A stretch of 64,000 bases of DNA from Rhizobium rhizogenes (GCF_002005205.3 NZ_CP019701.2:2656001-2720000); one strand, 5' to 3'; positions 10,031 through 20,596 are shown, counted from the stretch's first letter. Numbers and translations are program-made. Notes: a model not told the origin generated them from the sequence alone.

Positions 10031-10883
10031 TTCACGTGAAACATTAACCATAAATGCCTTCGTTGCCGGCTATCCGATAAAGCATTCTCGATCACCCATC
10101 ATCCACTCCTATTGGCTGGAGAAATTCGGCATTGCCGGTTCCTACAAGGCCATCGAAATTTCTCCGGACGATTTTCCGAATTTTATCGCGATGCTCAAAG
10201 AGGGCAAACCGGGTACGGCGGTGGGCGGCAATGTCACCATTCCCCACAAGGAAGCGGCTTACCGTTTGGCGGATAGTCCGGATGCCTTGGCGGAGGAGCT
10301 TGGCGCTGCCAACACCATCTGGGTGGAGGAGGGCAGGGTCCATGCCACCAATACGGATGGTTATGGTTTCGTGGCCAATCTCGATGAGCGGCACCCCGGC
10401 TGGGACAGGACCAGCCGTGCGGTGGTTCTGGGGGCAGGCGGCGCGAGCCGTGCAATCGTTCAATCCCTGCGCGACCGGGGCATTGCCGAGATTCACATCC
10501 TGAACCGGACGGTTGAGCGGGCCCGGGAACTGGCCGATCGTTTTGGCCCGCGCGTCTTTTCCCATCCGCAGGCGGCACTTCACGACGTCATGCGGGATGC
10601 CGGGCTTTTTGTGAATACAACTTCGCTCGGCATGGATGGGAGCGAAGCGCCACAGCTCGATTTTTCGCCGCTCGCCGCCAATGCGGTTGTGACCGATATC
10701 GTCTATGTGCCGTTGAAAACACCGATCCTGAAGATGGCGGAAGAGCAGGGCATGGCAACCGTAGATGGGCTTGGCATGCTGCTTCACCAGGCAAAGCCGG
10801 GTTTCAAGCGGTGGTTCGGCGAAATGCCTGACGTCGATGAAACGCTGCGTTCGCTCATCATCGAGGATATGGAGAAACATTGA
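10023..10883 (+). CDS. aroE: Shikimate dehydrogenase
   Basis: AroE reduces 3-dehydroshikimate to shikimate with NADPH in aromatic amino acid synthesis. The substrate motif YPIKHSRSP is near residues 16-24, the catalytic-lysine region [10 protein letters not shown] follows, and the NADP loop is [13 protein letters not shown]. From the ATG at 10023 there are 286 residues ([10 protein letters not shown]); an in-frame ATG nine bases earlier (10014) cannot be excluded. Both starts lie inside maf, so the two genes overlap by at least 8 bp. A parS-like palindrome covers codons 3-6 (D-S-R-E-T region). Confidence 0.96.
   Translation: MADSRETLTINAFVAGYPIKHSRSPIIHSYWLEKFGIAGSYKAIEISPDDFPNFIAMLKEGKPGTAVGGNVTIPHKEAAYRLADSPDALAEELGAANTIWVEEGRVHATNTDGYGFVANLDERHPGWDRTSRAVVLGAGGASRAIVQSLRDRGIAEIHILNRTVERARELADRFGPRVFSHPQAALHDVMRDAGLFVNTTSLGMDGSEAPQLDFSPLAANAVVTDIVYVPLKTPILKMAEEQGMATVDGLGMLLHQAKPGFKRWFGEMPDVDETLRSLIIEDMEKH
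10028..10043. other. parS-like site 3, at the start of aroE
   Basis: TGATTCACGTGAAACA differs from the parS consensus at one position (third base). It sits across the maf stop codon and the first codons of aroE, where it is read as D-S-R-E-T. It is about 1.5 kb to the right of the probable origin. Confidence 0.82.
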
Positions 10884-11491
10884 TGATCGTTATCGGTCTC
10901 ACCGGCTCGATTGGAATGGGAAAGACGACGACAGCGAAGTTGTTTGCCGAAGAGGGTGTTCCGGTTCTCGATTCCGATGAGGTCGTGCACGGGCTCTATC
11001 GGGCGGAAGCCGTTCCCCTGATCGAATCTGCCTTTCCGGGCACCACCGTTTCCGGAACGGTCGACCGGCGGAAGCTCGCTGATGTGTTGCGGGAGAATCC
11101 GGCTAATTTCACCAGACTGGAAGCGATTGTCCATCCGCTGGTACGCAGAAGACAGGATGTTTTTCTGGCGGAAGCGGCGAAGGATGGCCGGCAATTCGCT
11201 CTCCTTGATATTCCCCTGCTGTTTGAAACGGCGGCGGAAAGCCGCGTTGATAAGGTCGTGGTGGTGAGCTGTGCGCCGGAGATCCAGCGCGAAAGGGTCC
11301 TGTCCCGTCCCGGCATGACGCGGGAGAAATTCGAAATGATCCTTGCCCGGCAGATGCCAGATGCCGAAAAACGCAGGCGTGCGGATTTCATCGTCGATTC
11401 CGGAAACGGTGTCGAAGCGGCACGGGATCAGGTAAGAGGAATATTGCAGAAACTGGCCGCCGAGTCGCGCCGTGGAGAGAAAAATGCGTGA
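10883..11491 (+). CDS. coaE: Dephospho-CoA kinase
   Basis: CoaE phosphorylates the 3'-hydroxyl of dephospho-CoA, the last step of coenzyme A synthesis. The P-loop is GLTGSIGMGKTTT at residues 5-17, followed by the family pattern VLDSDEVVHGLY and, later, LDIPLLFET. From the ATG at 10883 the product has 202 residues. The ATG shares one base with the aroE stop codon (TGATG), so translation is probably coupled. A TTG three bases upstream would add one residue and is less likely. Confidence 0.96.
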   Translation: MIVIGLTGSIGMGKTTTAKLFAEEGVPVLDSDEVVHGLYRAEAVPLIESAFPGTTVSGTVDRRKLADVLRENPANFTRLEAIVHPLVRRRQDVFLAEAAKDGRQFALLDIPLLFETAAESRVDKVVVVSCAPEIQRERVLSRPGMTREKFEMILARQMPDAEKRRRADFIVDSGNGVEAARDQVRGILQKLAAESRRGEKNA

Positions 11492-12182
11492 GATCATTTT
11501 CGATACGGAAACCACGGGTCTTGAATCGAAACTGGATCGGGTGATCGAGATTGGCGGCATCGAGCTGATCAACCATTTCCCGACCGGCCGCACGCTGCAT
11601 CTTTATATCAGCCCGGAAGATCGCAAGGTTCATCCCGACGCGCTTGCCGTTCACGGCATTACCGATGAGTTTCTGAAAGACAAACCGAAATTCGGCGAGG
11701 TCGTGGATCAGATTCGTGACTTCTTTGATGGCGCGCGTTGGGTGGCCCATAACGCCACGTTCGATATGGGCTTCATCAATGCGGAATTCGCCCGTCTTGG
11801 CATAGAACCCGTTGCGGCTGACCTGGTGACGGACACGCTTTCACTTGCCCGCCGCAAACATCCAATGGGGCCGAATTCGCTGGATGCGCTTTGCCGCCGT
11901 TATGGCATCGACAATTCCCACCGCACCAAACACGGCGCGCTTCTCGACTCCGAGCTGCTGGCCGAAGTCTATATAGAAATGATCGGCGGGCGTCAGACGG
12001 CGCTCGGTTTCGGCTCCGCCGCCAAGCAGGAAACCATTGTCGTCGAGGAAGATGTGCCATTGGAGCCGCTGCAGCGGCCGAGGGCTTTACCCGCAAGGCT
12101 GGATGCGGAAACCGCCGCAGCCCATGGCAAACTCGTTCTCGGCATGGGCGACAAGGCGATCTGGAATCGCTACCAGAATTGA
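11484..12182 (+). CDS. dnaQ: DNA polymerase III epsilon subunit (3'-5' exonuclease)
   Basis: DnaQ is the proofreading exonuclease of the replicative polymerase. The product from the ATG at 11484 has 232 residues and starts MREIIFDTETTGLE, with catalytic D7 and E9 (Exo I). HNATFDMGF (Exo II) and a C-terminal TKHGALLDSELLAEVY (Exo III, H and D) complete the active site. A C-terminal tail after about residue 175 would contact the polymerase alpha subunit. GGAGAG lies just ahead of the ATG; the gene overlaps coaE by 8 bp and ends the aroE-coaE-dnaQ run before a strong hairpin. Confidence 0.97.
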   Translation: MREIIFDTETTGLESKLDRVIEIGGIELINHFPTGRTLHLYISPEDRKVHPDALAVHGITDEFLKDKPKFGEVVDQIRDFFDGARWVAHNATFDMGFINAEFARLGIEPVAADLVTDTLSLARRKHPMGPNSLDALCRRYGIDNSHRTKHGALLDSELLAEVYIEMIGGRQTALGFGSAAKQETIVVEEDVPLEPLQRPRALPARLDAETAAAHGKLVLGMGDKAIWNRYQN

Positions 12183-12221
12183 CATGGGCTGAGACGCCCA
12201 AATGACCGGTAGGGTCAAAGA

Positions 12222-12248
12222 AAAACCCGGGCGAAGAACCCGGGTTTT
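12222..12248. terminator. Bidirectional terminator between dnaQ and secB
   Basis: A 10-bp perfect stem, AAAACCCGGG at 12222-12231 and CCCGGGTTTT at 12239-12248, with a 7-base loop. It is followed by GTTTTG on the plus side and preceded by A-rich DNA that reads as T's on the minus strand, so it can end both convergent genes. Confidence 0.9.
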
Positions 12249-12273
12249 GTTTTGTCAGACACTCTGAAGAGTA

Positions 12274-12756
12274 TCAGTTCGGTACGGCCTGAACCTTGGC
12301 CTTGGCCTGTTCCTCGGCAACGCGCTGCGCGAACATCTGCGCAAAATCGATCGGATCGATCATCAGCGGCGGGAAACCGCCATTGCGGGTAACATCGGCG
12401 ATGATCTGGCGGGCGAAGGGGAACAGCAGGCGTGGGCACTCGATGAACAGGACCGGCAGCATATGCTCCTGCGGGAAACCGGCGATGCGGAACACACCAC
12501 CATAAACCAGTTCGGCCGCAAACAGGACCTTGTCGCCATCCTTGGCTTCTGCATTCAGCGTCAGGACAACGTCGAAATCCGAACCGGAGATCGGGTTTGC
12601 GTTGACGTTGACATTGATGTTGATCGACGGCGCATTGTCACGGGCCTGAAGCGAGCGAGGAGCACCCGGATTTTCGAAGGAAAGATCCTTGATGTACTGG
12701 GCAAGAATGTTGAGGGAAGGACTAACTGCGCCCTGTGCGCCATTTTCAGCGGTCAT
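12274..12756 (-). CDS. secB: Protein-export chaperone SecB
   Basis: SecB is a tetrameric cytosolic chaperone that keeps precursors unfolded and hands them to SecA. The 160-residue product has the conserved [17 protein letters not shown] near 17-33 with the peptide-groove residues, a central beta region with [11 protein letters not shown], and the C-terminal family run [20 protein letters not shown] with [14 protein letters not shown] after it. It sits near the origin beside dnaQ and converges on it across a shared terminator. Confidence 0.97.
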   Translation of the reverse strand: MTAENGAQGAVSPSLNILAQYIKDLSFENPGAPRSLQARDNAPSININVNVNANPISGSDFDVVLTLNAEAKDGDKVLFAAELVYGGVFRIAGFPQEHMLPVLFIECPRLLFPFARQIIADVTRNGGFPPLMIDPIDFAQMFAQRVAEEQAKAKVQAVPN

Positions 12757-12858
12757 TACGTTTCCTCGCGGCGTGAATTCGTGGAAGGCGGTCTATCATT
12801 TCGACTGGAGCCTTACAACCCTTCGTGATGGCGCCTTCGTCCCGGCGTTCGCGGGTGC

Positions 12859-13395
12859 TCAGGGTTTGGGCAGGTCGCGGTCGTCCGGCTTGCGCGACCA
12901 GGGAGACTCTGCAGAACCTTCGCGATGAAATTCCTCTTCGTCCAGATCCACCACCTTGGAATCGCCTGCCCGTCCCGGACCGTTGCCGAACCCGGAATAA
13001 TTACCGGGCCGGGGACCGGATTGCCGGAAAGAACCGGCTACGACGACACGCGGTCCGAAGGCTCTCCAGAAAAAGCGTCGTATTGCTGGCGACAGAAGCA
13101 GAAGTCCGAGGATGTCGGTGATGAAACCGGGGATGAAAAGCAGGATTCCGGCAACCACCCGCATGGCGCCATTGACCAGCTCATCCGCCGGCTGGGCCCC
13201 GGTGCGGCCGGCATCCTGAAGATTTCTCACCATGCCGATGCCGCCAAGACGCAGGATGAGCAGGCCGAGAAACGACGTGAACAGGACGAGCGCCAAAGTC
13301 AGCCACAGACCGATCGCTTTGCCGACGATGATGAAGCCGGCAATTTCGAGGATGGGCATCATCAGGATGACGATGGGGAGAAAGGAAAAACGCAT
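12859..13395 (-). CDS. fxsA: FxsA family membrane protein
   Basis: FxsA is an inner-membrane protein known in E. coli for relieving phage T7 exclusion by the F plasmid PifA when overproduced; its normal role is unclear. The 178-residue product has about four hydrophobic segments in the first 115 residues, including the family patterns PILEIAGFIIVGKAIGLW and LLFIPGFITDILGLLLLSPAIR. A hydrophilic glycine- and acid-rich tail (about 120-178) probably faces the cytoplasm. It is 102 bp upstream of secB on the same strand and divergent from the Tim44-like gene. Confidence 0.9.
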   Translation of the reverse strand: MRFSFLPIVILMMPILEIAGFIIVGKAIGLWLTLALVLFTSFLGLLILRLGGIGMVRNLQDAGRTGAQPADELVNGAMRVVAGILLFIPGFITDILGLLLLSPAIRRFFWRAFGPRVVVAGSFRQSGPRPGNYSGFGNGPGRAGDSKVVDLDEEEFHREGSAESPWSRKPDDRDLPKP

Positions 13396-13465
13396 CTTCT
13401 AGCCTTGCGTGTGCATCTCTGGCAGATTGCCGGTTCCCGGGACACCGATGATTGAATCTGCACAT

Positions 13466-13494
13466 TTGAATGATGATAAGATGCAGACTATATG
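13466..13494 (+). promoter_or_regulatory. Candidate sigma-70-type promoter for the Tim44-like/mltA operon
   Basis: TTGAAT at 13466-13471, 17-bp spacer, TATATG at 13489-13494, about 40 bp ahead of the ATG at 13536. A short inverted repeat TCTGCA/TGCAGA (13457-13462 and 13482-13487) surrounds the -35 element. Judged by eye only. Confidence 0.35.
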
Positions 13495-13535
13495 ATGGTG
13501 TGGTTTTCGAATTTAAATGGCGGTTTTGGTAAAAG

Positions 13536-14237
13536 ATGGGCTTTAGCGACTTTATCACATTGTTTTTTCTCGTTGCAGCGGTGCTGATCTTTCTTCAGCT
13601 GCGCAGCGTTCTCGGCCGCCGCACGGGCAACGAGAAGCCGCCATTCGATCCCTATAGCCCTCGCGATGTCGCAAAAGGCCCCGTCACGGATGATAACAAG
13701 GTTGTGACCCTGCCGAGGCGCAGCGAAACGGAAGATGATGAAAACCGCTTTGCCGAGGCAGATGCCCTGGCTCCGGCGGATAGCGCCCTGAACGCGTCGC
13801 TGCGTGATGTAATGACCAGGGATCCGTCTTTCAGGCCGAAGGAATTCCTGAACGGGGCACGTATGGCCTATGAGATGATCGTCATGGGTTTTGCCGATGG
13901 CGACCGCAAGACGCTCAGGAACCTTCTGTCGAGGGAGGTCTTTGACGGCTTCGAGGCGGCGATTTCCGAACGTGAAGGTCGCGGCGAAGTCGTGAAGTCG
14001 ACTTTTGTTGGCATCGAAAAAGCCGACATTACCCAGGCCGGCATTCGCGATTCCGAAATACAGATCACGCTCAGAATTGTCAGCCAGCTGATTTCGGCGA
14101 CCTATGACAAGGATGGCAAGCTGGTCGACGGTGATCCGGATGCTGTTGCGGAAGTTGACGACATCTGGACCTTCTCGCGTGATATCCGTTCGCGCGATCC
14201 GAACTGGAAGCTGATTGCTACCGAATCCGAGCAATGA
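13536..14237 (+). CDS. Tim44-like domain membrane protein
   Basis: Bacterial relative of mitochondrial Tim44, a family found mainly in alphaproteobacteria whose members are anchored in the inner membrane; function in Agrobacterium is not established. Of 233 residues, 1-25 form one membrane anchor (GFSDFITLFFLVAAVLIFLQ), followed by a charged, low-complexity linker to about 85, and then the Tim44 fold (FLNGARMAYEMIVMGFADGD, DIWTFSRDIRSRDPNWKLIA). The last residues overlap mltA by ATGA. Gene order Tim44-mltA-smr-xre is shared by many rhizobia, which suggests a role tied to the cell envelope. Confidence 0.9.
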   Translation: MGFSDFITLFFLVAAVLIFLQLRSVLGRRTGNEKPPFDPYSPRDVAKGPVTDDNKVVTLPRRSETEDDENRFAEADALAPADSALNASLRDVMTRDPSFRPKEFLNGARMAYEMIVMGFADGDRKTLRNLLSREVFDGFEAAISEREGRGEVVKSTFVGIEKADITQAGIRDSEIQITLRIVSQLISATYDKDGKLVDGDPDAVAEVDDIWTFSRDIRSRDPNWKLIATESEQ

Positions 14238-15346
14238 ATACGCCATTTTCGATCGATGAGGTGTCTTTCCGCGACCTGCCCGGGTGGCGGGAAGACGATC
14301 CGGGCAAGCTTTTTCCGGCGATGGGTACGATCCTGTCGCATCTTCGGAATTCAAAACCCTATCGGACTGGCGCTCTCGGGGTCACCGCGGCGGAACTGGT
14401 TTCCCTGCTGGAAGCGGCTGAGGGAAGTAAAGCCGATAGTCCCGAACAGGCCCGCCATTTTTTCGAGGCCAATTGCGTTCCGTTCAGGATTTCTCCCGCC
14501 CAGGGAAAAAGCGGTTTTGTAACGGCCTTCTATGAGCCGGAACTGGAAGTATCGTCAAAGCCGGATGACATCTGGCGTCATCCGATTTACCGCAGGCCGG
14601 CGGAACTGGTGGATATTGGCGACGATAATCGTCCTGCTGGCTTCGATCCCACCTATGCTTTCGGCAAATCGGACGGCAACGGCATTTCCTATTTTCCTGA
14701 CCGCCGGGCGATCGATGAGGGATATCTGGAGGGCAGGGGTCTGGAGATTGCCTGGGCAAAATCGAAGGTCGACCTGTTTTTCGTTCACGTCCAGGGTGCT
14801 GCCCGCCTTGTGTTTCCGGACGGTGCGGTAAAACGCATCACCTATGCGGCCAAGGCCGGTCATCCGTTTTCACCGATCGGCCGGCTGCTTCTCGACCGAG
14901 GGGAACTTGATCCGAAAACGATCTCGATGCAGACGATCCGCAAGTGGCTCGCCGCGCATCCGGATGAGGTGGACGCGGTGTTGTGGCATAACCGCTCCTT
15001 CATTTTTTTCCGGGAGGCGGATGTTACCGGTCAGGAGATGGGGCCGATTGCTGCCGCCAAGGTGCCACTGGTTGCCGGACGCGCGCTTGCGGTCGACAGG
15101 CTGATCCATACTTTTGGCCTTCCTTTCTTCATCCATGCGCCGTCGCTCACCCATCTGGATGACGGAAAGCCCTTTGCCCGGCTGATGCTGGCGCTCGATA
15201 CGGGCTCAGCCATCGTCGGGCCGGCGCGGGGCGATATTTTCACCGGTTCCGGTTTCGAAGCGGGAGAGCTTGCCGGCACGGTGCGCAATGAGGCTGATTT
15301 TTATATACTGCTGCCGCGCGTTGCTGCGGAAAGGTATCGGCGATGA
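14234..15346 (+). CDS. mltA: MltA-domain murein transglycosylase with 3D domain
   Basis: MltA-type lytic transglycosylases cleave the MurNAc-GlcNAc bond of peptidoglycan with formation of 1,6-anhydroMurNAc. The 370-residue protein has the MltA substrate domain (GFVTAFYEPELEVS near 95-108, DGNGISYFPDRRAIDEG near 150-166) and a C-terminal 3D domain with three aspartates (ALDTGSAIVGPARGDIFTGSG). Odd: the N-terminus MNTPFSIDEVSFRDLPGW contains no signal peptide or lipobox, and an earlier in-frame start was not found because the gene overlaps the Tim44-like gene by ATGA. Either export is unusual or the true start differs. Confidence 0.92.
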   Translation: MNTPFSIDEVSFRDLPGWREDDPGKLFPAMGTILSHLRNSKPYRTGALGVTAAELVSLLEAAEGSKADSPEQARHFFEANCVPFRISPAQGKSGFVTAFYEPELEVSSKPDDIWRHPIYRRPAELVDIGDDNRPAGFDPTYAFGKSDGNGISYFPDRRAIDEGYLEGRGLEIAWAKSKVDLFFVHVQGAARLVFPDGAVKRITYAAKAGHPFSPIGRLLLDRGELDPKTISMQTIRKWLAAHPDEVDAVLWHNRSFIFFREADVTGQEMGPIAAAKVPLVAGRALAVDRLIHTFGLPFFIHAPSLTHLDDGKPFARLMLALDTGSAIVGPARGDIFTGSGFEAGELAGTVRNEADFYILLPRVAAERYRR

Positions 15347-15912
15347 AAGGCAGTCGCAAGCTTGGCAAGGAAGAACGCATTCTGTGGGGCAAGGTCGCAA
15401 GAACCGCGCGGCCGATTTCCGGCAGGCTGGAGGATTTGCTGGCTTTCGACGAGATAGAGGAAACCGCGGCCGAACCCGTTGTCCCGCAAACCGGCCAAAG
15501 CGCCTTTCCGCGCATGCTTGTGGAGGCGGCGGGAGCGCCGGCTATGACACCGGACAAGAAGCCGAAAATCCATCAGCCGCTCGAAAAGCCGGTCAAGCGC
15601 AAGCTCACCCGTGGCCGGCTGCCGCTGGAAGGGCGGATCGACCTGCACGGCATGTTCCAGAGCGAGGCCCATGCGGTGCTGCTCGATTTTCTGTTGCGTG
15701 CACATGAACGGGGCCTCAGGCACGTGCTGGTCATCACCGGCAAGGGGCGTTCGATTGGCAGCGACGGAGCGTTGAAGAGGGCCGTGCCCATGTGGTTCTC
15801 AAAGCCGGAATATCGCCATCTGATCTCGTCCTATGAGGATGCATCGGCCAATCATGGTGGCGACGGCGCGCTTTATGTGCGGCTTTCGCGTAGGCGGGGT
15901 GAAAAATCATGA
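15343..15912 (+). CDS. Smr-domain protein
   Basis: Smr (MutS2 C-terminal-like) domains have DNA or RNA endonuclease activity in several proteins; this stand-alone form is common in proteobacteria but its substrate is unknown. The 189-residue product has a basic, flexible N-terminal 100 residues and the Smr domain from about 103: LEGRIDLHGMFQSEAHAVLL with the D-L-H-G signature, HVLVITGKGRS with the T-G-K-G loop, and a C-terminal GGDGALYVRLSRRR. It overlaps mltA by ATGA (15343-15346) and the next gene by ATGA (15909-15912). Confidence 0.92.
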   Translation: MKGSRKLGKEERILWGKVARTARPISGRLEDLLAFDEIEETAAEPVVPQTGQSAFPRMLVEAAGAPAMTPDKKPKIHQPLEKPVKRKLTRGRLPLEGRIDLHGMFQSEAHAVLLDFLLRAHERGLRHVLVITGKGRSIGSDGALKRAVPMWFSKPEYRHLISSYEDASANHGGDGALYVRLSRRRGEKS

Positions 15913-16274
15913 CGCCCTTTGCGGAAGCCGTACGGCAGCTTCGCGAACGCAAGGGCGTAACCCAGAAGGAAATGGCCGCTGCCATCGGCGTGTCGCCTGC
16001 CTATCTATCGGCATTGGAACATGGCAGGCGCGGCAAGCCGAGCTTCGATCTTCTGCAGCGCATCGCCGGATATTTTAATATCATCTGGGACGAGGCGGAG
16101 GAATTGTTCTTTCTGGCCGGTTCGTCCGACCCGAAAGTGGTGATCGATACGATCGGCCTGCCGCCGCAATATACGGCTTTCGCCAATCGTCTGGCGCGGG
16201 ATATTCGCAAGCTGTCGCCGAGTATGATAGAGGAACTGTCAGCGGTGCTGCAAAAAAGCCGTTCTTGCGATTGA
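15909..16274 (+). CDS. XRE-family helix-turn-helix regulator
   Basis: Small DNA-binding regulator of 121 residues. The Cro/C1-type HTH spans about 8-62: LRERKGVTQKEMAAAIGVS then PAYLSALEHGRRGKPSFDLL, with recognition-helix residues intact. The C-terminal half (about 75-121) is a short helical region without a known ligand domain. It is the last gene of the Tim44-mltA-smr overlapping operon, so its target may be this operon, although no operator was confirmed. A 156-bp gap separates it from gyrB. Confidence 0.92.
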   Translation: MTPFAEAVRQLRERKGVTQKEMAAAIGVSPAYLSALEHGRRGKPSFDLLQRIAGYFNIIWDEAEELFFLAGSSDPKVVIDTIGLPPQYTAFANRLARDIRKLSPSMIEELSAVLQKSRSCD

Positions 16275-16322
16275 AACCCCCTCTATCCCCTGCTTTATGC
16301 AGCATCCTGAAGCATGCGGCCT

Positions 16323-16350
16323 TTGGGATTGGGTGTAGAATTTCTATAGT
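16323..16350 (+). promoter_or_regulatory. Candidate promoter for gyrB
   Basis: TTGGGA at 16323-16328, 16-bp spacer, TATAGT at 16345-16350, about 80 bp upstream of the gyrB ATG. Supported by the -10 match and by the lack of a terminator-like hairpin in the rest of the gap. Confidence 0.35.
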
Positions 16351-16397
16351 CGCATGTCGGATTTGAGTGATTCGCTGGCTTCAGGCCTTCTCACTGA

Positions 16398-18866
<2,469 letters not shown>

Positions 18867-18888
18867 TCCTGTGGAGCGTCTTGCGTAA

Positions 18889-18904
18889 CGATTCACGTGA
18901 AACG
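18889..18904. other. parS-like site 4 (weak), after gyrB
   Basis: CGATTCACGTGAAACG keeps the 12-bp core TTCACGTGAAAC but differs from the parS consensus at positions 1, 3 and 16. It lies 22 bp beyond the gyrB stop, before the terminator. Lower confidence than the other sites because both outer ends are altered. Confidence 0.5.
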
Positions 18905-18914
18905 CAAATTTAAT

Positions 18915-18949
18915 AAAAGGCCCGGCGGACTATGTACGCCGGGCCTTTT
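18915..18949. terminator. Strong terminator after gyrB
   Basis: A 13-bp perfect stem, AAAAGGCCCGGCG at 18915-18927 with CGCCGGGCCTTTT at 18937-18949, ends in a run of T's. It separates gyrB from the convergent nitroreductase and can work in both directions. Confidence 0.93.
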
Positions 18950-18967
18950 TATGTGCGGTAGCGGATA

Positions 18968-19570
18968 TCAATCGGCCTTGCCGGTGAAACGTCCTTCAAA
19001 AGCCACGTCCGCAAGCGGCAGGCGCTTGCTGGGTATTTCCCGCTCCGCCAGATCGTCCGGAAGGACGGATTTGTCGGTCAGCGTGCCAATGGCGATCCCG
19101 GCTTCCACCTTGTAGCCTTCCGGAATATCAAGCGCCTCAACAATCCTGTCCTTCAAAATGCCGCCCATACCGTGGGCGTGGTAACCGAGCAGATGTGCCT
19201 GCATGGCGAGTGAGAACCAGGCCGCGCCGGCATCGAAGGAATGGGTCGCAGAGGGCTTTTTCTCACCTTCGCGCGAGATATTGTAGCTCCGCGAAACGAC
19301 GAACAGCAGCACGGAGGCATTTTTCGCCCAGCGCTGATTTCCTTCCATGAGAAGCTCCACGAAGAGCGGCCAGTCTTTGCTGCCATGATGGGCATAAACA
19401 AATCGCCATGGCTGCAGATTGGATGCCGAAGGCGCCCAGTGCGCCGCATCCAGAATGGTCAAGAGGTGCTCTTGCGGCATGGCGCTGCCATCGAAGGCGC
19501 GTGGAGACCAGCGATCAAGGAAGAGGGGATCGACGGGATATTCGGATTGCCGGTTATTGCTGTTCGTCAC
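18968..19570 (-). CDS. Nitroreductase family flavoprotein
   Basis: FMN-dependent NAD(P)H oxidoreductase of the nitroreductase superfamily. The 200-residue protein has the N-terminal FMN motif RWSPRAFDGSAM (about 21-32), the second FMN contact AAHWAPSASNLQPWRFVYA (about 42-60), and the C-terminal HAHGMGGILKDRIVEALDIPEGYKVEAGIAIG region. Its physiological substrate cannot be read from sequence. It is divergent from the FAH-family gene; the gap holds a palindrome that may be an operator. Confidence 0.88.
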   Translation of the reverse strand: MTNSNNRQSEYPVDPLFLDRWSPRAFDGSAMPQEHLLTILDAAHWAPSASNLQPWRFVYAHHGSKDWPLFVELLMEGNQRWAKNASVLLFVVSRSYNISREGEKKPSATHSFDAGAAWFSLAMQAHLLGYHAHGMGGILKDRIVEALDIPEGYKVEAGIAIGTLTDKSVLPDDLAEREIPSKRLPLADVAFEGRFTGKAD

Positions 19571-19642
19571 GGGCCATGTCCTTTTGATTGACGGGAAGGA
19601 AAAGGTATTTTTCGAAACTTGGCGTAGTCAAGGGGTGACAAG

Positions 19643-19661
19643 TATGAATGCATCGTTCATA
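19643..19661. promoter_or_regulatory. Palindrome in the nitroreductase/FAH-hydrolase divergent gap
   Basis: TATGAA at 19643-19648 and TTCATA at 19656-19661 form an inverted repeat with a 7-base centre; a second ATGCAT follows at 19663-19668, and outer GGTGA/TCACC ends flank it. It lies 37-56 bp before the plus-strand ATG, a position suited to repressor binding. No regulator gene is adjacent. Confidence 0.4.
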
Positions 19662-19698
19662 TATGCATCACCTTGTCTGACAACCGGGAGAGAGTTCC

Positions 19699-20541
19699 AT
19701 GAAATTGATGCGCGTTGGCCAGCCCGGCCAGGAAAAGCCTGCCATTCTCGATGCGGAAGGAAAAGTCCGCGATCTGTCCGCCCATGTGAAGGATATTGGC
19801 GGTGATGCCATTTCTCCCGAGGGTCTCAAGAAGATTGCCGCGATCGACCTGAGCACCCTTCCGGTGCTGAGCGAAGACCGCATCGGCGCCTGTGTTGCCG
19901 GTACCGGAAAATTCATCTGCATCGGCCTCAACTTCTCCGACCATGCCGCCGAAACGGGTGCTACCGTACCGCCGGAACCGGTCATTTTCATGAAGGCAAC
20001 CTCGGCCATCGTCGGCCCGAATGACAACGTCACCATTCCGCGCGGCTCTGAAAAGACCGACTGGGAAGTCGAACTCGGCGTCGTCATCGGCAAGACCGCC
20101 AAATACGTGTCGGAAGCCGATGCCCTCGACTACGTCGCCGGTTATTGCGTTTCGCACGATGTTTCCGAGCGCGCGTTCCAGACGGAGCGTGCCGGTCAGT
20201 GGACCAAGGGCAAGTCCTGCGACACCTTCGGCCCCATCGGCCCCTGGCTGGTGACGAAGGATGAAATCGCAGATCCGCAGAACCTCGGCATGTGGCTGAA
20301 AGTGAACGGCCAGACCATGCAGGACGGCTCCAGCAAGACCATGGTATACGGCGTTGCCCACGTTGTTTCCTATCTCAGCCAGTTCATGTCGCTGCATCCC
20401 GGCGATGTCATTTCCACCGGCACTCCTCCGGGCGTCGGCATGGGCCTGAAGCCGCCGCGTTACCTGAAGGCTGGTGATGTCGTGGAACTCGGCATTGAAG
20501 GCCTCGGTTCCCAGAAGCAGACTTTTGTTGCTGACATCTGA
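19699..20541 (+). CDS. Fumarylacetoacetate hydrolase family protein
   Basis: Mg2+-dependent C-C hydrolase or related enzyme of the FAH superfamily. The 280-residue protein carries GKFICIGLNFSDHAAETG (about 70-87), metal ligands in DWEVELGVVIGK (E123 and E125) and a conserved aspartate further on, and STGTPPGVGMGL in the C-terminal part. Relatives include acylpyruvate hydrolases and 2,4-diketo-3-deoxy-L-fuconate hydrolase, and some are annotated as ureidoglycolate lyase; substrate is not decided by these motifs. A GC-rich hairpin follows the stop codon. Confidence 0.88.
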   Translation: MKLMRVGQPGQEKPAILDAEGKVRDLSAHVKDIGGDAISPEGLKKIAAIDLSTLPVLSEDRIGACVAGTGKFICIGLNFSDHAAETGATVPPEPVIFMKATSAIVGPNDNVTIPRGSEKTDWEVELGVVIGKTAKYVSEADALDYVAGYCVSHDVSERAFQTERAGQWTKGKSCDTFGPIGPWLVTKDEIADPQNLGMWLKVNGQTMQDGSSKTMVYGVAHVVSYLSQFMSLHPGDVISTGTPPGVGMGLKPPRYLKAGDVVELGIEGLGSQKQTFVADI

Positions 20542-20568
20542 TCGCCAGCAGGCATTCAACGGAAAGTG

Positions 20569-20596
20569 AGGCGCCGGCGGGAAACCGCCGGCGCCT
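20569..20596 (+). terminator. GNRA-loop hairpin after the FAH-family gene
   Basis: A 12-bp perfect GC-rich stem, AGGCGCCGGCGG at 20569-20580 with CCGCCGGCGCCT at 20585-20596, closed by a GAAA tetraloop. It is followed by TCGATTTTG, a moderate T stretch, so termination is likely though not textbook. Confidence 0.8.
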
